NCBI GenBank assembly: GCA_026928325.1
Contig: JAIXKS010000065.1
Span: 34,260 to 81,602 of the forward strand
Length of the DNA stretch: 47,343 bases
Direction: 5' to 3'
Source: Chitinophagales bacterium
Lineage (GTDB): Bacteria; Bacteroidota; Bacteroidia; Chitinophagales; Saprospiraceae
Shown: one piece after another, positions 16,581 to 23,997 of the stretch
Numbering within the stretch: the stretch's first letter is position 1
Layout: each line of letters begins with the position of its first letter
Notes under the pieces: generated by a model
Databases searched by the model: none
What the model saw: the letters and a program-made list of their open reading frames with translations, nothing else
Told to the model about the DNA's origin: nothing
Program-made: the position numbers and the translations under genes

Positions 16581-16903
16581 GTGATTTTTATTACGAGATT
16601 TTAAATGGATAGGAAATGTGGGTTTATTTAACAAACTATGAAGTATGAGTTAATTTACTGAAAATAAATTAGGTTGAACACTTTTGTAAGTCACAGTATT
16701 TTTACTATTCTATTTAAATGATAGTGTCTAATATTATGAATCTTAAAGAAATAAGCTCTTGCTAACTCTTAAAGATAATGTTTTCATTAATCGTCAAGAA
16801 AATAATAAACTTTCCATCATTTGATTCTTATGAATATGATTCGAATTGCCTTTTTTTAGAAAATTTCATTAGAGTCCGATAAAAAGAACTTTTAAAAATA
16901 AAT

Positions 16904-16932
16904 GGGGATTTCTCACTATGTTCGAGATGACG
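16904..16932. repeat. Fragment resembling a widespread Bacteroidota intergenic repeat
   Basis: The 29-bp stretch beginning GGGGATTTCTCACTATG and ending GAGATGACG, or its complement beginning CGTCATCTCGAACATAG, resembles a short motif I recall as dispersed in intergenic DNA of many Bacteroidota. This rests on memory, not comparison; only one copy is visible here. Confidence 0.35.
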
Positions 16933-17120
16933 ATCAGTGAAAAGCGATGAATTTTTTAATTTTTATCTGACAACAATGAAAAAAATTATACAAAACTTTA
17001 AAATCTGACAGTTTAAATCAAGAGAGTCTTGAATAAGCTTTTTGCCAAATAATAGCGATATTAGTCCCTAAACTTTAATATGGTTTAGCGTGTTGAAATC
17101 TCAATAAAATTCAATTGATA

Positions 17121-17140
17121 AATTTATATATATATAAATT
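17121..17140. repeat. 20-bp perfect palindrome in an AT tract
   Basis: AATTTATATATATATAAATT is its own reverse complement and is followed, after 8 bases, by a second AT-dinucleotide run to about 17166. It could extrude a cruciform or simply be low-complexity DNA. Confidence 0.5.
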
Positions 17141-17294
17141 GCTTGCATATATGTATATATATATAAAAAATATTTAAAATAATCAATTTAAAATACTACT
17201 TTAGAATTCTAAAATTATCTTAGCTCTGATAAAGATTTTTTAATAATTAAATATAAAATTAATTTAATGATTGGATTGACTTAGCATAAAAATA

Positions 17295-17427
17295 AAAGGT
17301 GGCATCTTAGTAAGATTACCCTTTGTAGCGATTTGTTTTTTACTTTACACGATGACTTAATAATAAAATAAAAGAGCCTGCTAAATCCATAATTTTATGG
17401 GCAGACCCTTCCGTTAGGCCGGAAGGG
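17295..17427 (+). ncRNA. Candidate structured RNA or 5' leader (three hairpins)
   Basis: Three inverted repeats occur in tandem in otherwise featureless AT-rich DNA. Hairpin 1: AAAGGT...ATCTTA pairs with TAAGAT...ACC(C)TTT (17295-17324). Hairpin 2: CTGC plus CCATAA pairs with TTATGG plus GCAG, with a 5-nt bulge (17378-17404). Hairpin 3: CCCTTCCG with CGGAAGGG around TTAGGC (17406-17427), the only GC-rich patch in the region. It ends 92 nt before the lipoprotein gene at 17520, so it may be its leader or a separate small RNA. No known RNA family was recognised. Confidence 0.4.
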
Positions 17428-17519
17428 CAAAGGTAAGGTTATTTTTGGATTTTTAAGTTTTGATTTGTATGATTATTTTTATTTAATTTTTTTTAACACA
17501 ATAACAAAATTTATTTATT

Positions 17520-18467
17520 ATGAGACTCTTAAAAAAAATGACCTTATGTTTTATGATTGGCGCTGGTACTTTAATTACTAGTTGCGAAAAAGAGAATCAA
17601 ATATTAGATGATGCTCAATTATCTTATAGTCCGATTCTTGTGGTAGGTAATCCAATAGTCGAAAATGGTACACTTAAATTTGCGGACAAGGAAGTTGCTT
17701 TGGCTTATATGATGAACCTAAGGGCTGAATTAGAAGATGATATAGAGGGGAATATTGAAAGTGTATTGGCGCATCAAGAAGTTTTGGGCTTTACTTCATT
17801 ATTGAGATTAGTTGAATCTAATGGCGATAGTGCGTCTATTTTTATTGCACCATATCTCAATGCGATGCTTAATGCCAATTATGAGTTTATTATTGGCGAT
17901 AGTATTTATGTACACAAAAATCATGAAGAAACCTGGATTGCATCGAGCGATGATGAAGAATCCATAGCCGTATTTAGAGCAAAAGAGCCTGGAACGTATA
18001 TTGAGGAGGAAGAAATCAATGAACGTATGGTCATAGATGGTAAACGTGAGATTGAAATGGCACCTCCAGGTTGCTGTCCACGTTATGGTAAAACCATTCG
18101 AAAAGATGTGCTTTATGACAGAGGTCGGAGACTAGAGCTAAACTCTGAAGTCGAAATAAAAAGAGGCTTTTTGTGGGGCATGTATGTTTATACCCGAACT
18201 AATCTATTAGTTGATAACCGTAAAAACACTAAATTTTACGCATTAAAAGTTGAAGCCTTTGGAAAATTCAGGAATAAATCTTGCGACTTGAAATATACAG
18301 ACTATGATGTAAAAAATTGTGTAAGTTGTAGCTCTGTTAGTGTCAGTATTTTTCACTACGATCGCAGTCGTGATCGCTTTTACGATAATGAGGTAGGAGG
18401 TACCATAAAACTTATGGGACTTAGTGGTGGATGGGTTAATTATTCCATTTATCCACCTTGTAGATAA
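17520..18467 (+). CDS. Putative lipoprotein, unknown function
   Basis: 315-aa protein with a lipoprotein signal (MRLLKKMTLCFMIGAGTLITSC; lipid cysteine C22), so probably membrane-anchored in the periplasm or outer membrane. The N-terminal half is acidic and helical-looking (MMNLRAELEDDIEGNIES). The C-terminal half is basic and cysteine-rich (PPGCCPRYG, CDLKYTDYDVKNCVSC, final PPCR), suggesting disulfide bonds in the extracytoplasmic space. No family was recognised with confidence. A 1-kb non-coding region with hairpins precedes it, and a strong terminator follows, so it is probably transcribed alone. Confidence 0.75.
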   Translation: MRLLKKMTLCFMIGAGTLITSCEKENQILDDAQLSYSPILVVGNPIVENGTLKFADKEVALAYMMNLRAELEDDIEGNIESVLAHQEVLGFTSLLRLVESNGDSASIFIAPYLNAMLNANYEFIIGDSIYVHKNHEETWIASSDDEESIAVFRAKEPGTYIEEEEINERMVIDGKREIEMAPPGCCPRYGKTIRKDVLYDRGRRLELNSEVEIKRGFLWGMYVYTRTNLLVDNRKNTKFYALKVEAFGKFRNKSCDLKYTDYDVKNCVSCSSVSVSIFHYDRSRDRFYDNEVGGTIKLMGLSGGWVNYSIYPPCR

Positions 18468-18475
18468 ATTTTATA

Positions 18476-18517
18476 AATAGTACGGGCATCTGCAATATGC
18501 TCGTACTATTTTCGTTT
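18476..18517 (+). terminator. Strong intrinsic terminator after the lipoprotein gene
   Basis: A 14-bp stem: AATAGTACGGGCAT (18476-18489) pairs with ATGCTCGTACTATT (18497-18510), with one G-U pair and a 7-nt loop, followed by TTCGTTTTT. It starts 8 nt after the stop codon at 18467 and separates that gene from the secreted protein at 18543. Confidence 0.8.
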
Positions 18518-18542
18518 TTATGAAAATCAAAATCAATAAATT

Positions 18543-19517
18543 ATGCAAAAGGTCGTTGTTTTATTATTCAGTGGATTCTTGCTCATTTTTAGCAATTTAT
18601 CTATTGCGCAATCATCCTATTCCATAGATACTTTTACTATACAGTACGATACCTTGACGGATTATAATTCTATCATTGTAGAGAATTATAATTCTGAATT
18701 TTATGTCGGATGGTTTGAAAGAGACTATGATTTGGGCTTTGATTTTCCTTTTTTTGATGCAGAGTACTCTACTGCTTTTTTTAATAGTGACGGTTTAGTA
18801 GCTATTGGAGATGGTGGCTGGTATTCGCTTTATGTCTATGATGCAGATTGGCGTATATGTGGAGAGCCGGAATCCTTGTCCTATTCTAGTATAGACTATA
18901 GATATAAGCGCGATATAGAAGGAGATTTGCGTGTATTTAAGATGGAGTGGCACGATGTAGCTATTTGTATATATGATGATAATGACCACTCTGAGCGTTA
19001 TAATTTTCAGTTGTGGCTATGGGAAAATGGCGATATCGATATGATTGCCGGCAAAATGCCCTTAGATACGACGATATTCAAAGAAGGTGAAGGATTTTTT
19101 TATACTGATAGTTATAAGATATGTGGTGCTGCAATTGTTAAACCTGATGACACTTATGGCATTTCTTATGGTGGTAATTATAGAGTTCCTGATATTTTGG
19201 AGGGTGAGCCTGAAACGATTTTAGTAAATGTATTTAAGTCCTTGCCACACGAAGGCTTTGTAGTGAGGTTTAAAAGGCAGACGACATCGACGGAAGATAC
19301 TAAGCCTACCTTTACCTTGCCGAGTTTGGTGAGAGATGAGCTACTTATCCCTTATAGTTTTGAGTTTGAGTCATATCAAATGCATGATTTAAACGGTACG
19401 ATCCTTGGTGTAGGCAGCGACCATGATGTCTCTGTAAGTCACTTAACACCCGGTATGTATATACTTAGTTTTAAGCGTCATGATGGTGTGTATAATCACA
19501 AGTTTGTCAAACAGTAG
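18543..19517 (+). CDS. Secreted T9SS-sorted protein, unknown function
   Basis: 324 aa with an N-terminal signal peptide (MQKVVVLLFSGFLLIFSNLS, cleavage near SIAQ) and a C-terminal type IX secretion sorting region with YQMHDLNGTILG and LTPGMYILSFKRHDG. The body is acidic and rich in Tyr, Trp and Phe, with segments such as YVGWFERDYDLGFDFPF and FFNSDGLVAIGDGGW that look like beta-sandwich or beta-propeller strands; no enzyme motif is visible. It starts 25 nt after a strong terminator, so it may need its own promoter, which was not identified. MITE copy D lies downstream. Confidence 0.75.
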   Translation: MQKVVVLLFSGFLLIFSNLSIAQSSYSIDTFTIQYDTLTDYNSIIVENYNSEFYVGWFERDYDLGFDFPFFDAEYSTAFFNSDGLVAIGDGGWYSLYVYDADWRICGEPESLSYSSIDYRYKRDIEGDLRVFKMEWHDVAICIYDDNDHSERYNFQLWLWENGDIDMIAGKMPLDTTIFKEGEGFFYTDSYKICGAAIVKPDDTYGISYGGNYRVPDILEGEPETILVNVFKSLPHEGFVVRFKRQTTSTEDTKPTFTLPSLVRDELLIPYSFEFESYQMHDLNGTILGVGSDHDVSVSHLTPGMYILSFKRHDGVYNHKFVKQ

Positions 19518-19692
19518 ATAGGCGATGTTTTTTAAAAAAAGCATATGAAAATGATGGTTCGTTGTCCAATAAATAATCTTCTTCGCTAGAATCTTTAATT
19601 TTATAAAGTATTAATAGTTCTATTGCGCCTACAGATATCCTCAATAGCGTATAAACTTTGCAGTAAGTATCGATGTTTAAATTATTTAAATG

Positions 19693-19806
19693 CTAGTGCT
19701 CTGTCTATAAAATGACTTAAATTATAATGGAAGTTATTTTTTTAACGATGAGATTTTAAATAAAGAACGACATTTTATTAATTTCTTTATATTGACGGAA
19801 CACTAG
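19693..19806 (-). mobile_element. MITE-like element, copy D (internal-deletion form, 114 bp)
   Basis: Both ends are retained (CTAGTGCTCTGTC at 19693-19705 and GACGGAACACTAG at 19794-19806), but about 50 bp of the middle, including the central CATAGT hairpin, are missing compared with copy B. The junction falls at a T-run (GTTATTTTTTTAACGATGAG). Orientation is as copy C. Its right edge is 18 bp before the ATG of the RRM gene, so any 5' leader of that gene is partly element-derived. Nothing else is recognised in 19518-19824. Confidence 0.82.
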
Positions 19807-19824
19807 AACTAATCAATATCAGAT

Positions 19825-20160
19825 ATGGATTTATATGTAGGAAGTATTCCATTCAAATGGAAAGAAAAAGATTTACTCGCTGTCTTCAGTGCGTATGGTG
19901 AAGTCGTTGATGTAAAAGTGGTTATTGATAATATCACCAGACAAAATAAAGGATTTGGTTTCGTAACGATGTCTTCTAAAGAGGCGGCCATGCGTGCAGT
20001 GGAGGCGTTAGATGGAAGTGAACACCTCGGACGAACCATCATCGTTCAGCTGTCAAAACCTAAGACGCAACAAGATTCTTCTCCTTCCGGCCGAAAGGGC
20101 ACAGGATCTACTGAACATGAAAACAAACAACCATTTTGGAAGCGTAGAAAAAAATCTTAG
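19825..20160 (+). CDS. RRM-type RNA-binding protein
   Basis: 111-aa single RNA-recognition-motif protein, a type found in Bacteroidota and cyanobacteria. RNP2 is LYVGSIPF (residues 3-10) and RNP1 is KGFGFVTM (42-49), with aromatic residues at the RNA-stacking positions. A short Lys/Arg/Ser-rich tail (from about 80, ending RRKKS) is typical. It probably binds single-stranded RNA; targets are unknown. The start is 18 bp from MITE copy D. The nitrilase-family gene follows with a 2-nt gap, so the two are probably translated from one mRNA. Confidence 0.92.
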   Translation: MDLYVGSIPFKWKEKDLLAVFSAYGEVVDVKVVIDNITRQNKGFGFVTMSSKEAAMRAVEALDGSEHLGRTIIVQLSKPKTQQDSSPSGRKGTGSTEHENKQPFWKRRKKS

Positions 20161-20162
20161 TG

Positions 20163-20915
20163 ATGAGAATTAGCCTACTGCAATTTGCACCGGTATGGTT
20201 AAATCCTGAAGCAAATCTCCATTTGATTCAGGAACATTGCGGTCATCTATTAGGAGCATCGGATATGTTGATTCTGCCGGAGATGTTCAATACTGGGTAC
20301 GTCCTCGATACAAGCCTTTTGCAATTTAGGTGGCAGGCCGAAACCATTGTGCGGTTGCAGGAATTAGCCGACACCTTTAGGATTTGTTTTGGAGGAAGTA
20401 TTCCGATGTTTAGACAAGGAAAATGGTACAATACTTTTATCTTTGTGGATAAGGATGGCTTGAAGTTTCATTACGATAAGATCCAATTGTTTTCGTTGGC
20501 AGGAGAAAAAGATCATTATACTTCCGGAAAATCCACTTCGTTATTTCAATATAAAGGATTCAGTATCTTGCCCTTAATCTGTTATGATTTGAGATTTCCT
20601 TATCTTTCTTTTGATGCGAAAATCCCGGATTTAATCATTTATTCAGCTAATTGGCCTGTATCTCGAATCGATCATTGGAAATCATTAATAACGGCTCGAG
20701 CTATTGAGAATTTATGCTATGTGGCTGGTGTGAATCGTATCGGACATGACCATAATGGATTTGAATATCCGGGTGATTCTAGAGTGATTGACTATAATGG
20801 ACACACCATTGCAACATCAAACGCTACCAATGGAGTTGTTACCGTTGCCTTGGATAAGGCGGCTATGGAATATAAAAGAGAACGCTACGGTTTCTTGAAA
20901 GATAGAATGTTTTAA
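20163..20915 (+). CDS. Nitrilase/omega-amidase-family C-N hydrolase
   Basis: Carbon-nitrogen hydrolase of the nitrilase superfamily, 250 aa. The catalytic triad is present: Glu40 (LILPEMF), Lys106 (YDKIQLF) and Cys140 (LICYDLRFP). Overall form matches the omega-amidase/YafV-like group, which removes ammonia from alpha-ketoglutaramate and related amides (substrate inferred). A GTG at 20160 overlaps the RRM stop codon and is in frame, but the ATG at 20163 gives the canonical N-terminus MRISLLQFAPVW. It is presumably co-expressed with the RRM gene. Confidence 0.9.
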   Translation: MRISLLQFAPVWLNPEANLHLIQEHCGHLLGASDMLILPEMFNTGYVLDTSLLQFRWQAETIVRLQELADTFRICFGGSIPMFRQGKWYNTFIFVDKDGLKFHYDKIQLFSLAGEKDHYTSGKSTSLFQYKGFSILPLICYDLRFPYLSFDAKIPDLIIYSANWPVSRIDHWKSLITARAIENLCYVAGVNRIGHDHNGFEYPGDSRVIDYNGHTIATSNATNGVVTVALDKAAMEYKRERYGFLKDRMF

Positions 20916-21094
20916 TATATTGATAGTCAATTTATTGTTAAAAATGAATTGATGTATAACTTTAGGCGTGTATTTAAAATTTTATATAAATATATCAGGT
21001 GTATTAGGAGCATTGCAATCCACTAACATTACCATATGATTTTATATTTTGCTTATATCCTTCCTAGAGTTTGCTTGAATAGCACTAGTTTTGG

Positions 21095-22324
21095 TTACAT
21101 TTCACCTACAAGTCGGCAAATCTCTAAAACCGTATCAACGCCTTGTTGCATATCTTGAACAGATGTCCATTCGTATTTTGAATGGATGGCTTGTTCTCCT
21201 GCGAATAGATTTGGACAAGGTAATCCCATATGAGAAAGTGTGGCACCGTCTGTTCCACCGCGAATACTTGTATAATTCAACTTAATATTGAGGTTTTTCA
21301 TGGCTTGAATCGCCAATTGGGAGACATGTGGGTTTTTATCCAAAACATCCTTCATATTGCGATATTGAACCTTAACCTTAATTTCAAAAGTAGAGTTCGG
21401 ATAATTTTCCATGATATCTTTAGCCACTTGATTGATGACTTCAGCGTATTCGTCCAATTTAGCCGTTTCGAAGTCTCTAAGGATGAAGTTAACTATGGCT
21501 TGTTCTAGGGTACCGGATATTCTAGTTGGGTGTATAAAGCCTTCTTTATCTTGGGTTGTTTCTGGAGAAAGTGTTAATTTAGGAAGATTTGCAACAATTT
21601 CTGAAGCAATCTTAATGGCATTTTCCATTTTATCTTTTGCATAACCCGGGTGCGCACTGACACCAGTGATAATTAATTCCAAGGCATTGGCTGAAAAGTT
21701 CTCATCTTCAAAGCAACCTAAATCTCCCGAATCGAGTGTATATCCAAAGTCGGCATCGAGTAATTTGAGGTCAACTTTAGCAACGCCTTTACCTACTTCT
21801 TCGTCTGTAGTAAATAAAGCTCTGACATCTCCATGTGGAAGATCTGGATTGTTGACGATTTGGTATAGTGCATCCATGATGATCGCAACACCGGATTTAT
21901 CATCACTACCCAATAAGGTAAGCCCACTAGCCGTGATGATATCATGACCAATTTTGTCGTTCAAATTAGGGTGTTGTTTTGGAGATAATACAATCGTAGG
22001 ATCGTCCGGCAACACGATATCTTGTCCTTGATAATTACTGTGAAGGATTGGTTTAACATTTGTACCGCTACAGTCAGGAGCTGTATCTAAATGCGCACAA
22101 AAGAATACTTTAGGTGCTGATTTCTTTATATTCGATGGAATAAATGCATATACATAGCCTGCATCATTGGTCGTATATTGAATCTTAAGTTCGTCGAGTT
22201 CTTGGCAAATTATTTTGGTTAAATCCTTTTGTTTTGCTGACGAAGGAAAGGTATCACTCAATGGATCTGCTTCTGTATCGACTTGAACATATTTCAAAAA
22301 ACGATCTTTAACTGTATATTTCAT
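21095..22324 (-). CDS. pepT: Peptidase T (tripeptide aminopeptidase)
   Basis: Cytosolic M20B zinc aminopeptidase releasing N-terminal residues from tripeptides. The 409-aa length matches the family. Metal-binding motifs are AHLDTAPDCSG, the ASGLTLLGSDDKSG region and LFTTDEEVGKG with the catalytic glutamate; SIRGGTDGATLSHMGLPCP is the conserved C-terminal motif. It is flanked by divergent genes and stands alone, with its own -7 box 22 nt upstream. The 20916-21094 gap downstream shows nothing certain. Confidence 0.95.
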   Translation of the reverse strand: MKYTVKDRFLKYVQVDTEADPLSDTFPSSAKQKDLTKIICQELDELKIQYTTNDAGYVYAFIPSNIKKSAPKVFFCAHLDTAPDCSGTNVKPILHSNYQGQDIVLPDDPTIVLSPKQHPNLNDKIGHDIITASGLTLLGSDDKSGVAIIMDALYQIVNNPDLPHGDVRALFTTDEEVGKGVAKVDLKLLDADFGYTLDSGDLGCFEDENFSANALELIITGVSAHPGYAKDKMENAIKIASEIVANLPKLTLSPETTQDKEGFIHPTRISGTLEQAIVNFILRDFETAKLDEYAEVINQVAKDIMENYPNSTFEIKVKVQYRNMKDVLDKNPHVSQLAIQAMKNLNIKLNYTSIRGGTDGATLSHMGLPCPNLFAGEQAIHSKYEWTSVQDMQQGVDTVLEICRLVGEM

Positions 22325-22345
22325 AAGACAATTTTAAAATTAGCT

Positions 22346-22353
22346 CAAAGATA
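22346..22353 (-). promoter_or_regulatory. TAnnTTTG -7 box upstream of pepT
   Basis: The minus strand reads TATCTTTG 22 nt before the ATG at 22324, an exact consensus match. No clear -33 TTG. Confidence 0.48.
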
Positions 22354-22463
22354 GCTTTTCTAAACTTTTTAAGGAAGAAAGCATTCGATAAATCGTATAT
22401 TTTATCCGTAAAAATCTTAAATCTCAATAAAATCGAGTTCTATTTTAAAAAAAATCAATGACC

Positions 22464-22494
22464 TTTGGTTAATATCAAACATCGTCTTATATTG
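22464..22494 (+). promoter_or_regulatory. Candidate promoter for glgA
   Basis: TTTG (22464-22467) lies 20 nt before TATATTG (22488-22494), close to the Bacteroidota -33/-7 pattern though the -7 box lacks one T. It ends 20 nt before the ATG at 22515. Confidence 0.4.
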
Positions 22495-22514
22495 CATCAA
22501 TATTATGGATTTTT

Positions 22515-23945
22515 ATGAAAGTATTATATACAAGTGCAGAGTGTTATCCCGTTGCTAAAGTAGGCGGATTAGCTGATGTTGTTGGTTCCTTGCCCAAGTA
22601 TTTGGAAAAAATCGACGTAGAAACGAGTGTCGTTATACCGGCTTATGATATGCCATGGTTTGAAGGCAAGTTATATCGAATCGTGCATCAAGGTCATTTT
22701 CATTTAGGTAGCGAATACCTGTATTATGAAGTAAGATATTTTATTGATGATATTCTTGGCTTCCCATTCTATACGATTTATATTCCGACAAAGTTTGATC
22801 GATACGGAGTTTATGCTGGTCGAGATGGGTATTACTTTAGAGACGAGATCGAAAGGAATGTATCTTTTCAACGTGCGGTATTGAGTTGGTTGAGGGATGC
22901 AAAGATGCATTTTGATGTCGTACATTGTCATGATCATCACACGGGATTGATTCCTTTTATGATGAAATATGCCTATGAGTTTCGATCATTAAGCCACATT
23001 CCTATCGTTTTTACAATCCATAACGAACGGTATCAGGGCGCTTTTAGCTGGACAAGAGATGGACTTTTGCCACAGTATGATAATTGGAAAACAGGAATGT
23101 TGGATTGGAGCAATACGATTAATCCGCTTGCATCGGCAGTCAAATGTGCGCATGTCGTGACCACAGTATCACCCAATTATATGAATGAATTGAAGCACGA
23201 TGCCATGGGTCTAGAGTCGTTGTTTCGTACCGAAGGTGGCAAGTCTATTGGTATCCTGAATGGTATCGATAATGAAGTCTGGGATCCTTCGACTGATCCA
23301 ATGGTAGATTATCATTTTGACGGCGACCATGTAGCATTTAAGGCACAAAATAAAAAAGCGTTATGTCAACTGGGTGGCTTAGATCCGAATCTGCCTACCT
23401 ATGCTTTTATAGGACGACTCGTATTGGAAAAAGGTGCTGAATTTATAGCAGGATTGGTGGATACGTGGCTCTCACATCATAGAAATGCCAATTTTATAAT
23501 TCTAGGTACTGGCGATAAAAGTATAGAAAATGCACTTAGAAGCGTGGCCGAAAGACATCCGTATCATGTCGCTTGTATGTTGGAATATAACGAGGTCGTA
23601 TCGCATAAAGTATATGCTGGTGCAGATTTTCTCTTGATGCCTTCTCGGGTTGAACCTTGTGGATTAAATCAAATGTTCGCTATGAGATATGGTACTTTGC
23701 CGATAGTAAGATCTACAGGCGGTCTTTATGATAGTGTCCGAGATATCAGCGAACCGGGTGGAGTAGGGTTTAGGTTTGATAACATGAACTTTGACCAAAT
23801 GATCCATGCGATCTGGCGCGCTTATGATTTGTATCAACATCCTGAGTATAAAAATATTTGCGTCGAAAGAACCATGAAGTTGGATTTTTCTTGGAATACT
23901 TCAGCGCAAAAGTATAAAGAGATTTATGAATATTTAGTGAAATAG
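22515..23945 (+). CDS. glgA: Glycogen synthase (GT5, ADP-glucose type)
   Basis: Elongates alpha-1,4-glucan from nucleotide-glucose. The N-terminal GT5 signature KVGGLADVVGSLP (residues 15-27) carries the substrate-binding lysine. HCHDHHTGLIPF, TIHNERYQG and the C-terminal PSRVEPCGLNQMFAMRYG and STGGLYDSV motifs complete a GT-B fold. At 476 aa the length is normal. No other glycogen gene is next to it; downstream is the convergent sugar-oxidation operon, so glycogen turnover genes are presumably elsewhere. Confidence 0.95.
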   Translation: MKVLYTSAECYPVAKVGGLADVVGSLPKYLEKIDVETSVVIPAYDMPWFEGKLYRIVHQGHFHLGSEYLYYEVRYFIDDILGFPFYTIYIPTKFDRYGVYAGRDGYYFRDEIERNVSFQRAVLSWLRDAKMHFDVVHCHDHHTGLIPFMMKYAYEFRSLSHIPIVFTIHNERYQGAFSWTRDGLLPQYDNWKTGMLDWSNTINPLASAVKCAHVVTTVSPNYMNELKHDAMGLESLFRTEGGKSIGILNGIDNEVWDPSTDPMVDYHFDGDHVAFKAQNKKALCQLGGLDPNLPTYAFIGRLVLEKGAEFIAGLVDTWLSHHRNANFIILGTGDKSIENALRSVAERHPYHVACMLEYNEVVSHKVYAGADFLLMPSRVEPCGLNQMFAMRYGTLPIVRSTGGLYDSVRDISEPGGVGFRFDNMNFDQMIHAIWRAYDLYQHPEYKNICVERTMKLDFSWNTSAQKYKEIYEYLVK

Positions 23946-23997
23946 ATTGGATTGACCCAAGTGTGGATTTTATGACAATGGGAAATCGTCGATTATG

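Larger units (their letters stand above)
16581..17294. other. AT-rich non-coding stretch
   Basis: About 700 bp without a credible gene on either strand: stops are dense in all frames. It holds a short repeat-like fragment (16904-16932), a 20-bp perfect palindrome (17121-17140) and an AT-dinucleotide run to about 17166. No DnaA boxes, tRNA or transposase remnants were recognised. Confidence 0.6.

Noticed and set aside
16830-16880. GATTCGAATTGCC looked like part of a tRNA T-arm
   Set aside because: No acceptor stem, D-arm or anticodon arm can be folded around it.
17295-17427. Riboswitch (cobalamin, TPP, SAM) assignment for the hairpin array
   Set aside because: None of the conserved core sequences of these classes is present; kept as an unnamed structured candidate.
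16523-17519. Possible replication origin
   Set aside because: Although AT-rich with palindromes, no DnaA boxes (TTATNCACA or complement) and no dnaA/dnaN-type neighbours were seen.
21080-21090. ATAGCACTAG resembling a MITE end
   Set aside because: Too short, lacking the GACAGAG core and any partner end; chance match is likely.
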